Below are positions 8,770 through 14,520 of a stretch of DNA of 26,780 nucleotides, piece after piece (position 1 is the first letter of the stretch; every line of letters begins with the position of its first letter). The notes under the pieces are model-generated. The model worked only from the letters and a program-made list of their open reading frames with translations, did no database searches and had not been told where the DNA came from. The stretch is taken from IMG/VR virus record IMGVR_UViG_3300008110_000536, positions 1 through 26,780 of that record. One strand, written 5' to 3'. The translations under genes and the position numbers were made by a program. The stretch is from a virus.

Positions 8770-9006
8770 TTAAAAAGTTCCACCATTGATGTTGGTGATA
8801 TTATTTGAATCTACTGTAATTTGTTTCACAATATACTTTGCCTGTGTTGAATCATAAACAAGAGTTTCACCTTCATCGGGATCGGATGCATCTACATTCG
8901 TCAAACTTCCAAGTGATACAGAAGTTTGAGGTGCAATCGTAACGGAAGATACTACTGTCTTAGTTGGTTTGACTGTGACAACTAATGCTTCATTTCCACT
9001 TGACAT
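8770..9006 (-). CDS. Small conserved T4-like structural protein, fibre-associated
   Basis: A 78-residue protein of unknown function. It has a short polar N-terminus (MSSGNEALVVTVKPTK), a central 'SLTNVDASDPDEGETLVYDSTQAKYIVK' segment split by acidic residues, and an ending 'NNITNINGGTF'. The 'LVYD...KYIVK' element is a common unit in phage fibre and baseplate proteins. The final NGGTF recurs as NGGYF in the next fibre downstream. It has a strong ribosome binding site (GAGGTAAG), where TAA is also the stop of the upstream gene. It is probably a small fibre connector or capping unit; this is inference. Confidence 0.75.
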   Translation of the reverse strand: MSSGNEALVVTVKPTKTVVSSVTIAPQTSVSLGSLTNVDASDPDEGETLVYDSTQAKYIVKQITVDSNNITNINGGTF

Positions 9007-9009
9007 TTC

Positions 9010-9342
9010 TTACCTCGTTACCGATGGAAGAACTGTGACAATACCTTCGATAATTCTGGTCTTGACACCTGTTCCGCTTGTAATCAGAACATCGTAAACA
9101 TACCTGCCAGGAGTAACAATGGAAGTGTTCGCAGAATTCATTGACATTGTAATTTGACCTGCGGATGCATCAGTAATTGATACTGTAAAACTTGTTGCGG
9201 TACTTGAATAATATGACTTACGCATCTGTGAAGCCGCAGAATACCCAGCAAGATTTAAAATGCCACCAGCAGCATCTTTGAGGTCAAGAACTGTATTAAA
9301 GTTTGCGCCTTGTTCAAGCGTGAGTTCTACAAAACCGGCCAA
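9010..9342 (-). CDS. Small virion protein, BppU/Ig-like, TTG start
   Basis: A 110-residue, beta-rich protein: 'FVELTLEQGANFNTVLDLKD', 'SAASQMRKSYYSSTATSFTV' and 'PGRYVYDVLITSGTG...RIIEGIVTV'. This pattern is common in T4-like cyanophages and resembles the N-terminal domain of upper-baseplate proteins that hold receptor-binding proteins. The initiator is TTG at the complement of 9340-9342. No in-frame ATG exists upstream, because TAG lies two codons before, and GGGG sits at good spacing (complement of 9349-9352). It is the first gene after the terminator at 9396-9422 and the promoter-like motif at 9371-9378. The precise role is unknown. Confidence 0.8.
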   Translation of the reverse strand: MAGFVELTLEQGANFNTVLDLKDAAGGILNLAGYSAASQMRKSYYSSTATSFTVSITDASAGQITMSMNSANTSIVTPGRYVYDVLITSGTGVKTRIIEGIVTVLPSVTR

Positions 9343-9352
9343 AATCTACCCC
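9339..9352 (-). promoter_or_regulatory. Ribosome binding site that sets a TTG start (GGGGTAGATTTTGG)
   Basis: The minus strand reads GGGGTAGATTTTGG: a GGGG Shine-Dalgarno, 6 nt, then TTG. An in-frame TAG lies inside the leader, so no longer start is possible except ATT. The same leader with two changes (GGAGTAAATTTTGG) precedes the TTG-initiated fibre gene at 17475. A related one (AAGGTAGATTATGG) precedes the ATG of the gene at 12426. Confidence 0.65.
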
Positions 9353-9370
9353 TTAAAATCGTTTTATCGT

Positions 9371-9378
9371 CTATTTAG
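9371..9378 (-). promoter_or_regulatory. Late-promoter-like motif CTAAATAG after the terminator
   Basis: The minus strand reads CTAAATAG within ACTAAATAGACGATAAAA, almost identical to the region before gp18 at 109-126 (17 of 18 over the shared segment). It lies 17 nt downstream of the terminator hairpin and about 28 nt before the TTG start of the next gene. It would restart transcription for the 110-aa, 78-aa and two fibre genes. Promoter function is inferred. Confidence 0.62.
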
Positions 9379-9395
9379 TCAAATCAGGTGCCGAC

Positions 9396-9422
9396 AATAA
9401 AAAACCCTGCACAAGGCAGGGT
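9396..9422 (-). terminator. Intrinsic (rho-independent) terminator
   Basis: On the minus strand a perfect 7-bp stem ACCCTGC/GCAGGGT with a 5-nt loop (CTTGT) is followed directly by TTTTTTATT. It lies 19 nt after the stop codon of the gene at 9442-9717 and before a fresh promoter-like motif. This is the only convincing intrinsic terminator I find in the window. Confidence 0.9.
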
Positions 9423-9441
9423 CTCTTTAGATTAGATATGA

Positions 9442-9717
9442 TTAAGCGTTTGCACGAGCCGCAGCTTCAGCTGCAAGTCTTTCGTTGCGTTCAGCGGCAG
9501 TTTCAACATCAGCCGCCATCACGATATCCTCTTTTGAACCAGAAATTGTTTCACCTGCGGCTAGCTTGCGTTGCACTTCTGCGTTGACGATTTCTTCGAT
9601 GGCTACTCGGCATCTTTCGAATACCGCATTTTCAATCCATTCTTGTTGTGATGCTGCGATTACTGAAAGTGCTTTATCTTGAGCATCTGTTAATATAATT
9701 GTATATGTTTTTGACAT
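9442..9717 (-). CDS. Small acidic helical protein, fibre-associated accessory
   Basis: A 91-residue protein: 'TYTIILTDAQDKALSVIAASQQEWIENAVFERCRVAIEEIV' followed by a charged, alanine-rich C-terminal helix ('AAERNERLAAEAAARANA'). The 'DAQ.KAL...A....EWI.NAV.ERCR.AI.EI' pattern recurs in many tailed phages beside fibre genes; I know of no proven function. It has an AGGAAA ribosome binding site and ends just before the terminator. It is the last gene of the C1q-fibre unit. Its size, helicity and position after a fibre suggest a fibre chaperone or assembly factor, which is inference. Confidence 0.78.
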   Translation of the reverse strand: MSKTYTIILTDAQDKALSVIAASQQEWIENAVFERCRVAIEEIVNAEVQRKLAAGETISGSKEDIVMAADVETAAERNERLAAEAAARANA

Positions 9718-9729
9718 TTTATTTTCCTA

Positions 9730-10629
9730 TTAAGCTACCAAATAACCAAAAAATGCATCATGTGCTACACCAGCATCAACAAAAGCAGTACCTGTTGCAA
9801 CAACAGTTCCAACTCGTAAATCGAAATAATCATTAACTGCAGCAGACACTAACCATCCGGTCATTCTTAAATCCCAATCTGAGTTTCCTTGCAAAGCTCT
9901 TATTTCATCGGTGTATAAACTTGAACCATTTTTTGCAAGAATCAAATCAAATCTGGAATCTGAATATCTATTAAATCTACAACCAAAACGATAAATTCCT
10001 GCAACAGGTGCGGTGAAACGATATGTGGAAGTATTATAATGATTTCCCCGATTAATTTCCGCAACACTAAATGGAAATACATTACCAGCTGAACCCGTCC
10101 AGTTATTATGGGTACTACTATTCACATATGCAGAAAATGCGGGTTGTAATTCTTTGGTCATGTAACCACGAATATTTACATTACCTGCATTGGTCAATAA
10201 CATCTTGTGGTCGGATGATGCACCGGTACTTTTATTCATAGTACCATTTGTACCATAATCAAAATGTAAATCTAAGTCATCATTTGTACCAATACCCCAA
10301 GAGTTTGTTCCGTTTCCAGAAGAACCTGAAATGTTTCTAAATTCAATATAAGCTTCACCACCGCCCGCAACTACAATAGAAGCATCGGTAACATCCGATT
10401 TAAAAAATGCAATTGGTTCACCACTTGTTGAGTTTACTTCTAAAGCGCAGTTTGGTGTAACTGTGCCAATACCAACTCGGTTATTGATTTGATTGACAAA
10501 TAATGATCCGTTATCAATATTAACATTACCAGTAATTGTATTTGAAATGACAATAGGCGAGGCTATGTTAATGCTCGATGCATAACTGGCGTCTGATTCT
10601 AAACGGTCGACAACAATAGTTCCTGCCAT
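9730..10629 (-). CDS. Tail fibre with C-terminal C1q-like tip
   Basis: A 299-residue fibre. The N-terminus (MAGTIVVDRLESDASYASSINIASP) is a short head shared with the fibres at 10963 and 11779. Next are shaft-like 'GNVNIDNGSLFVNQINNRVGIGT' and 'YFEFRN'-type beta strands. The last 135 or so residues ('PAFSAYVNSSTHNNW...FPFSVAEINRGNHYNTSTYRF' then 'TAPVAGIYRFGCRF...FGYLVA') match the C1q/TNF-like jelly roll used as a trimeric tip in many phage fibres. Likely an adhesin. The leader contains AATAAATAAAAGTTTA and an AGAGAG ribosome binding site. Confidence 0.85.
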   Translation of the reverse strand: MAGTIVVDRLESDASYASSINIASPIVISNTITGNVNIDNGSLFVNQINNRVGIGTVTPNCALEVNSTSGEPIAFFKSDVTDASIVVAGGGEAYIEFRNISGSSGNGTNSWGIGTNDDLDLHFDYGTNGTMNKSTGASSDHKMLLTNAGNVNIRGYMTKELQPAFSAYVNSSTHNNWTGSAGNVFPFSVAEINRGNHYNTSTYRFTAPVAGIYRFGCRFNRYSDSRFDLILAKNGSSLYTDEIRALQGNSDWDLRMTGWLVSAAVNDYFDLRVGTVVATGTAFVDAGVAHDAFFGYLVA

Positions 10630-10649
10630 AATTCTCTCTTATAAACTTT

Positions 10650-10657
10650 TATTTATT
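10650..10657 (-). promoter_or_regulatory. Late-promoter-like motif AATAAATA before the C1q fibre
   Basis: The minus strand reads TAATAAATAAAAGTTTA. The first TAA is the stop codon of the 86-residue gene. The 16-nt segment at the complement of 10642-10657 is identical to 14157-14172, which precedes another fibre gene. The ATG follows about 20 nt after the motif, with AGAGAG as ribosome binding site. Confidence 0.58.
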
Positions 10658-10916
10658 AAGCGCCCATACGCTCTTGTGCAGCCGCAAGTGCAGCTTCATA
10701 TGCCGCAATGACCGCATCTGTGTGTGCGACTTGGCAAATTGCTTTTACTTTTGCATCTTGGTCAGCATAAGATTGACCTGGAGCAATAGTATGTCTGTGA
10801 TATGATTGAGATAGTTGAACACCATCTTCAATAATACGAGTGGCTTGACGAACTTGAACTGTTCCATTTTCTACCACTTCAATTTTATCGATTACTGTTT
10901 CTTTTGTTAAAGCCAT
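10656..10916 (-). CDS. Small fibre-associated phage protein (86 aa)
   Basis: An 86-residue protein with 'IDKIEVVENGTVQVRQATRI', 'QSYHRHTIAPGQ' and a helical, alanine-rich end ('IAAYEAALAAAQERMGA'). The 'V.....VQVR.A..I.EDG..I...YHRH...PG' pattern is widespread in tailed phages next to tail genes. I know of no experimentally proven role. It has a strong Shine-Dalgarno (AAAGGAG) and its stop codon overlaps the promoter-like motif for the next fibre. Placement suggests an accessory of the preceding fibres. Confidence 0.8.
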   Translation of the reverse strand: MALTKETVIDKIEVVENGTVQVRQATRIIEDGVQLSQSYHRHTIAPGQSYADQDAKVKAICQVAHTDAVIAAYEAALAAAQERMGA

Positions 10917-10937
10917 TTTTTTCTCCTTTAGTGTCCG

Positions 10938-10957
10938 CCTAGTGAATCCACACTAGG
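10938..10957 (-). other. Perfect 7-bp inverted repeat between genes
   Basis: CCTAGTG and CACTAGG flank a 6-nt loop between the stop of the 267-residue fibre and the Shine-Dalgarno of the 86-residue gene. On the minus strand no U-run follows, so it is not a standard terminator. It could be an mRNA-stabilising or processing hairpin. Confidence 0.5.
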
Positions 10958-10962
10958 TAATT

Positions 10963-11766
10963 TTAAAATACCTGATATACCACATATCCAGTTGTTCGTC
11001 CTGATTGCCATGAAGTTACCTCTGCAGCGGTGCCATATCCAGATGTGGCACTATTATCGTATTGTGGTCGAACAGAAGAAAACTGAATAAATCCTTTTAA
11101 TTGTTGATTACTTGAACCAGTTGGAACCGCACTAGAATCCCTCCATAAAGCAACTGAATATCCACCATTTGATGTATCCGTGTTTGAATAGAATGGTAAA
11201 CCAGAAATAGTAGCAACTCCAGAACCTCCAGAAACACTACTAGCCGTTATATCCCAAAAAACCCAAACCATTCTTCCAATTTTTGTGTATGTTCCATATC
11301 TTTGCGAATAAGATACTGTTGGAGAACTTCCGGATCTATCCATAGTTGGAGTCCAAGTTCCTTCTTCATAATCATCGAGTGTGTTTGGGTCTGAACTTGC
11401 GTTTTGCGTGGCAGGAAATTTTAATTGACCATTTAATAATTCTACAACACCTGCACCAGTAACTTTTAATCTTTCCGATAATGATGTGCCAGATGTTCCG
11501 GTATAAATTGAAACAAATGGATTATTGCTTGAATCTTTACCGGCACCTAATTGCCAATAGTAATTACCTGCGTTATAACCAATTATTGCCTGTTGTTCAT
11601 TTGCGGCATCAGTTGCAGAAATTAAACGAACTTTTTCGTTATAAGAAGTTGTAATTTTTAGTGGCGCTTCAATGTTATTCGAAATGGTAACAGAAGCCAG
11701 GTTACTGGTTACATTAACCCTACCCGTATCTGACTGAATTTGGTCTACTTTAATAATACTTGGCAT
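10963..11766 (-). CDS. Tail fibre, DDYEEGT-type tip (copy A)
   Basis: A 267-residue fibre. The head is MPSIIKVDQIQSDTGRVNVTSN. A central 'WQLGAGKDSSNNPFVSIYTG...ERLKVTGAGVVELLNG' strand region is followed by 'LKFPATQNASSDPNTLDDYEEGTWTPT', the signature of a C-terminal domain frequent in phage fibres. The tip then runs 'SYSQRYGTYTKIGRMVWVFWDI' to the end. The next gene upstream (11779) has the same signature and tip type, so the two are diverged paralogues with different outer loops. Probably receptor-binding. The leader has a weak GAATAAAT element and no clear Shine-Dalgarno; the start follows the upstream stop by 12 nt. Confidence 0.83.
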   Translation of the reverse strand: MPSIIKVDQIQSDTGRVNVTSNLASVTISNNIEAPLKITTSYNEKVRLISATDAANEQQAIIGYNAGNYYWQLGAGKDSSNNPFVSIYTGTSGTSLSERLKVTGAGVVELLNGQLKFPATQNASSDPNTLDDYEEGTWTPTMDRSGSSPTVSYSQRYGTYTKIGRMVWVFWDITASSVSGGSGVATISGLPFYSNTDTSNGGYSVALWRDSSAVPTGSSNQQLKGFIQFSSVRPQYDNSATSGYGTAAEVTSWQSGRTTGYVVYQVF

Positions 11767-11778
11767 AATTTATTCTTT

Positions 11779-12426
11779 TTAAACTGTATATGTTACAGAA
11801 CCTTGAAAATACATAGTGTCAGAAATATCACCAATTACCAAATAACCACCCGCAGCAGTTGATGTAGTTGTGGTTCGTCTAAACGCCAAATCTGTGCTTA
11901 GGTTGTTTGCAAATCCCCAAAGATAATACACACCTGTTGAGAAACCACTCCAATATGTAACACCTACATAACCTGGTTCGGCCGATGACATATCGTTTGC
12001 AACAGTAAATGGCAAATTACCAAGATATACTTCACCAGAACCTGTTCCTTTAGAAGTCAAACCAATTTGAAATTCAACAAAAACTTGTCGTCCAATTTTC
12101 GTATATTTACCCACTCTTGAAGAATATGCAACTCCAGAAGTTCCCACATCATATCTTAAAGTTGGTGTAAAAGTTCCTTCCTCATAATCATCTAATGTGT
12201 TACCATCGGAACTGGTTACTTGTGTTGCAGGAAACTTGATACCATTTGCAGTCAAAATATTCATGGTCAAGTTTGCATTTGCACCACCAATCGTAACATT
12301 GACATTACCTGTAGGAATGTAAGTAAGTCCAGAACTGTTTGCGGATAAAACAGTAAGATTTCCGACATTTAAACTAATTCTATCTACTGGTGCTTCAATG
12401 ATATCAGCTATAATTTTTCCGGCCAT
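11779..12426 (-). CDS. Tail fibre, DDYEEGT-type tip (copy B)
   Basis: A 215-residue fibre. The head is MAGKIIADIIEAPVDRISLNVG, followed by shaft strands, then 'GIKFPATQVTSSDGNTLDDY' and 'EEGTFTPTLRYD'. The tip 'YSSRVGKYTKIGRQVFVEFQI...GSGEVYLGNLPF' parallels the fibre at 10963 ('YSQRYGTYTKIGRMVWVFWDI...GSGVATISGLPF'). This is a within-genome duplication of a fibre tip with divergence in the surface regions. The ribosome binding site AAGGTAG lies just before ATG. A receptor-binding role is inferred from class and position. Confidence 0.83.
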   Translation of the reverse strand: MAGKIIADIIEAPVDRISLNVGNLTVLSANSSGLTYIPTGNVNVTIGGANANLTMNILTANGIKFPATQVTSSDGNTLDDYEEGTFTPTLRYDVGTSGVAYSSRVGKYTKIGRQVFVEFQIGLTSKGTGSGEVYLGNLPFTVANDMSSAEPGYVGVTYWSGFSTGVYYLWGFANNLSTDLAFRRTTTTSTAAGGYLVIGDISDTMYFQGSVTYTV

Positions 12427-12434
12427 AATCTACC

Positions 12435-12857
12435 TTAAAATATTGTCCAAGTGGAATTGTTCGCAATCGTTACAACAACATTATTCGCAATGGTTAAAGG
12501 CCCGGCACTTGAACCATTGTAACCTGTTGTGATTGTGCAATTCTCTGTGATTGTATTTGCATTGATACGAATAATACCTTGTGTATCTGCACTTAGATAT
12601 GGGTTCGTAACAACACGACCACCAAGGTATACAACCTCGATGTTATTTGTTCCTAAAGGTGGTGCAGTATCAAATACCAACTGACCGTTGATAACTGCAT
12701 AACCTAGTGTATTCTGTCTCACACCATCGATGAACACCAATACGGACGCTTCGTTACCGTATGTGTATGATAGTGTAAATGCTGTCGCTGAACCAGTACC
12801 AGAGAAGAACTCTGATACGATGGATCCGCCGACTAATTGATTTCCTAAATATGACAT
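12435..12857 (-). CDS. Short fibre-type protein with one 'TFTLT' beta module
   Basis: A 140-residue protein. The opening MSYLGNQLVGGSI matches MGYLGNNALPFDP of the 294-residue protein at 16591. It has one copy of a beta module, 'FFSGTGSATAFTLSY...VLVFIDGVRQ...FDTAPPLGTNNIEVVYLGG' (residues about 17-80), that occurs twice in that paralogue. The C-terminus, 'AGPLTIANNVVVTIANNSTW', is a short beta cap. The start is ATG with the CATAAATA motif 7 nt upstream and no clear Shine-Dalgarno. It opens the unit that carries the two DDYEEGT fibres. Confidence 0.78.
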   Translation of the reverse strand: MSYLGNQLVGGSIVSEFFSGTGSATAFTLSYTYGNEASVLVFIDGVRQNTLGYAVINGQLVFDTAPPLGTNNIEVVYLGGRVVTNPYLSADTQGIIRINANTITENCTITTGYNGSSAGPLTIANNVVVTIANNSTWTIF

Positions 12858-12864
12858 AGTGTTT

Positions 12865-12872
12865 TATTTATG
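12865..12872 (-). promoter_or_regulatory. Late-promoter-like motif CATAAATA
   Basis: The minus strand reads GCATAAATAAAAC, where TAA is the stop of the 54-codon gene (GCA TAA ATA). The ATG of the 140-residue gene follows 7 nt after the motif. With so short a distance a transcript from here would be nearly leaderless, so the motif may alternatively be part of the ribosome-binding region. Confidence 0.48.
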
Positions 12873-13032
12873 CTGGTTCGTCCGCAGGTTCTGGAGTATT
12901 GCCTTCATCGAGCCATTCCAAATATTTTTGATAATCGGTGTTGGCGGGATCAAAAGGAATCACTTTAACAAATGAACCTTCTGTTTTACGAACCGCAATT
13001 GTTTCGTTATCTTTATTAGCTAATTGATACAT
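12868..13032 (-). CDS. 54-residue acidic protein downstream of a fibre gene
   Basis: A short gene filling the gap between two fibre genes. The product starts MYQLANKDNETIAVRKTEGS, continues 'FVKVIPFDPANTDYQKYLEWLDEG' and ends 'NTPEPADEPA'. The pattern 'IPFDP.N.DY..YL.WL.EGNTPEPAD' is one I recognise from small proteins next to phage tail-fibre genes. It has a GGAG Shine-Dalgarno 9 nt before the ATG and starts 3 nt after the stop of the upstream fibre. Its own stop overlaps the next promoter-like motif. Function is unknown; an accessory to fibre assembly is plausible. Confidence 0.82.
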   Translation of the reverse strand: MYQLANKDNETIAVRKTEGSFVKVIPFDPANTDYQKYLEWLDEGNTPEPADEPA

Positions 13033-13035
13033 GGT

Positions 13036-14142
13036 TTATAACTCCGAACTAAAAGCGATTGAACAAAGACTATTATTGGTTCTTATTCCTCCTGCTCGTC
13101 CAGAAGTTCCACTAACACCCGAAGAAACATATATGTTGGTTTGTGTTGGATTTGGCTGAGGTGAGGTAAGTTGTATTGCAGTCCAACCATCAAAAAGGTC
13201 TTGGACTCCTGTGAAATAATAAAAATCAGTTCCAGTTACTTGTTCTAAAGTTGGTGTTGCTCTCATTGGTACAGGAAATTGAATCGCCATATTAATTTCT
13301 GTGGTATTATAATAGTAAGCCGTTCCTGGCATATGTTGGCCTGAACCATTTATTACTTTCCAATAGTACCTTTGGCACATTGCCAATTCCTGTTGATAAT
13401 CTCGCCATTCATAAGGGGTCTCTGTTGAACCTACTTCCAATTGAGCACCGGTAAATGCTAAATAGTTACCAACACGATTTGCTAAATTAACTTGTCCTGC
13501 TGCTCTAGTCGAATTATCAGAATTACTTCCCCAAACTGTTGATAATGTATTTGCAGTATATGTGGGTCCTGCTGCAAGCCACCAGAATATTGGAAAAGAT
13601 GACTGATTTGAATTGGAGAATTGTCCAATCGTGTCTGGAGGAAAAGTTATTACTTGTTTTTCCCAAGTATGTGCGGTATTAATTGTATATGATTTCGAAA
13701 TCATTCTATTGTTGTCATTATCACGAAGTTCAACAATATATGTTCCTGTATTACTTGATTTTGTCCAAAAACTAATTGTTACTGGTTGAGCATTAACCGT
13801 ACCTTTTTTAATGGTTTGTAAATTTAGACCTTCATGAGATTGATTTAAAAGGGCATAATCACTTGTGCTCAAAGAGGTATCTGCTGTGGTGCAAATAAGA
13901 TTCGCAGAATTTCTAAACTCTGTACCTGATGGTGCAGAAGATTCGACATTCATTGTCCATGTTCCGGCATTTGAAATTAAGAAAGCCCAACGGTCAACAG
14001 TCCGATTGGTGCCAGATGTGATTCCAGTTAAATTGGTATTTGCTCTTTGATTTACTTGCATTGCACCATTGTGCAACAAGTTCCGATTATTTACCAGTTC
14101 TTCAGTTTTAACTACTGCAGCGGAAGCTCTTGTTAATGCCAT
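13036..14142 (-). CDS. Tail fibre / tailspike-like adhesin (NLLHNGAMQV type)
   Basis: A 368-residue protein of a widespread phage fibre class. The N-terminal 'NNRNLLHNGAMQVNQRANTN' and 'TVDRWAF' open a jelly-roll domain (about 20-240). It closes with 'YLAFTGAQLEVGSTETPYEW' and 'RDYQQELAMCQRYYW'. The remaining C-terminal 120 residues form a variable tip. In other phages this class sits at the distal end of fibres and is thought to bind surface carbohydrate. The leader is AATAAATAAAAGTTTA, then AGAGAA as ribosome binding site, then ATG, closely matching the leader of the C1q fibre. It is followed 3 nt later by the 54-codon gene. Confidence 0.85.
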   Translation of the reverse strand: MALTRASAAVVKTEELVNNRNLLHNGAMQVNQRANTNLTGITSGTNRTVDRWAFLISNAGTWTMNVESSAPSGTEFRNSANLICTTADTSLSTSDYALLNQSHEGLNLQTIKKGTVNAQPVTISFWTKSSNTGTYIVELRDNDNNRMISKSYTINTAHTWEKQVITFPPDTIGQFSNSNQSSFPIFWWLAAGPTYTANTLSTVWGSNSDNSTRAAGQVNLANRVGNYLAFTGAQLEVGSTETPYEWRDYQQELAMCQRYYWKVINGSGQHMPGTAYYYNTTEINMAIQFPVPMRATPTLEQVTGTDFYYFTGVQDLFDGWTAIQLTSPQPNPTQTNIYVSSGVSGTSGRAGGIRTNNSLCSIAFSSEL

Positions 14143-14164
14143 TGTTTGTTCTCTATTAAACTTT

Positions 14165-14172
14165 TATTTATT
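14165..14172 (-). promoter_or_regulatory. Late-promoter-like motif AATAAATA
   Basis: The minus strand reads GAATAAATAAAAGTTTA, where TAA is the stop of the 112-residue gene (GAA TAA ATA). The 16 nt at the complement of 14157-14172 are identical to those at 10642-10657. A leader of about 22 nt with AGAGAA follows before the ATG of the 368-residue fibre. Confidence 0.6.
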
Positions 14173-14506
14173 CTGAGTATTCTATCCATGTTACGGATTC
14201 TTCATTCCAAATATACTTTTTACCGTCATTTGGATATGGCACAGGATTTTCCCATAAACATGTTTCTTCATTTAAAACATATGAAGGATGCGTTTTTGGT
14301 GGAATAAACACATCTTTAATTTCATCATAAGTGAAACCAATACCCGCAAAGTTTTTACGGAGTGGAGTACCACCTAAATGATGAATACCACCATATGTAT
14401 TATAGGATGTTTGTACCCATGTTCCAGATAAAGTATCAATAAAATCTTTTTCTGCGACAATAACTTCTGTTACTATACCATTCTCAATTTTTGCGTAATG
14501 TGCCAT
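14168..14506 (-). CDS. Conserved T4-like small protein after the glycine-rich fibre
   Basis: A 112-residue protein beginning MAHYAKIENGIVTEVIVAEK, an opening I recognise from T4-like cyanophage proteins next to fibre genes. It has aromatic, acidic C-terminal segments ('PSYVLNEETCLWENPVPYP' and 'KYIWNEESVTWIEYSE') that look like a repeated 'Y.(W/L)NEE...W' unit. There is no signal peptide or membrane segment. It starts 14 nt after the glycine-rich fibre stop with an AAGGAT ribosome binding site, and its stop overlaps the next promoter-like motif. A fibre accessory or assembly role is inferred from context only. Confidence 0.8.
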   Translation of the reverse strand: MAHYAKIENGIVTEVIVAEKDFIDTLSGTWVQTSYNTYGGIHHLGGTPLRKNFAGIGFTYDEIKDVFIPPKTHPSYVLNEETCLWENPVPYPNDGKKYIWNEESVTWIEYSE

Positions 14507-14520
14507 TTATTTTTTTATCC

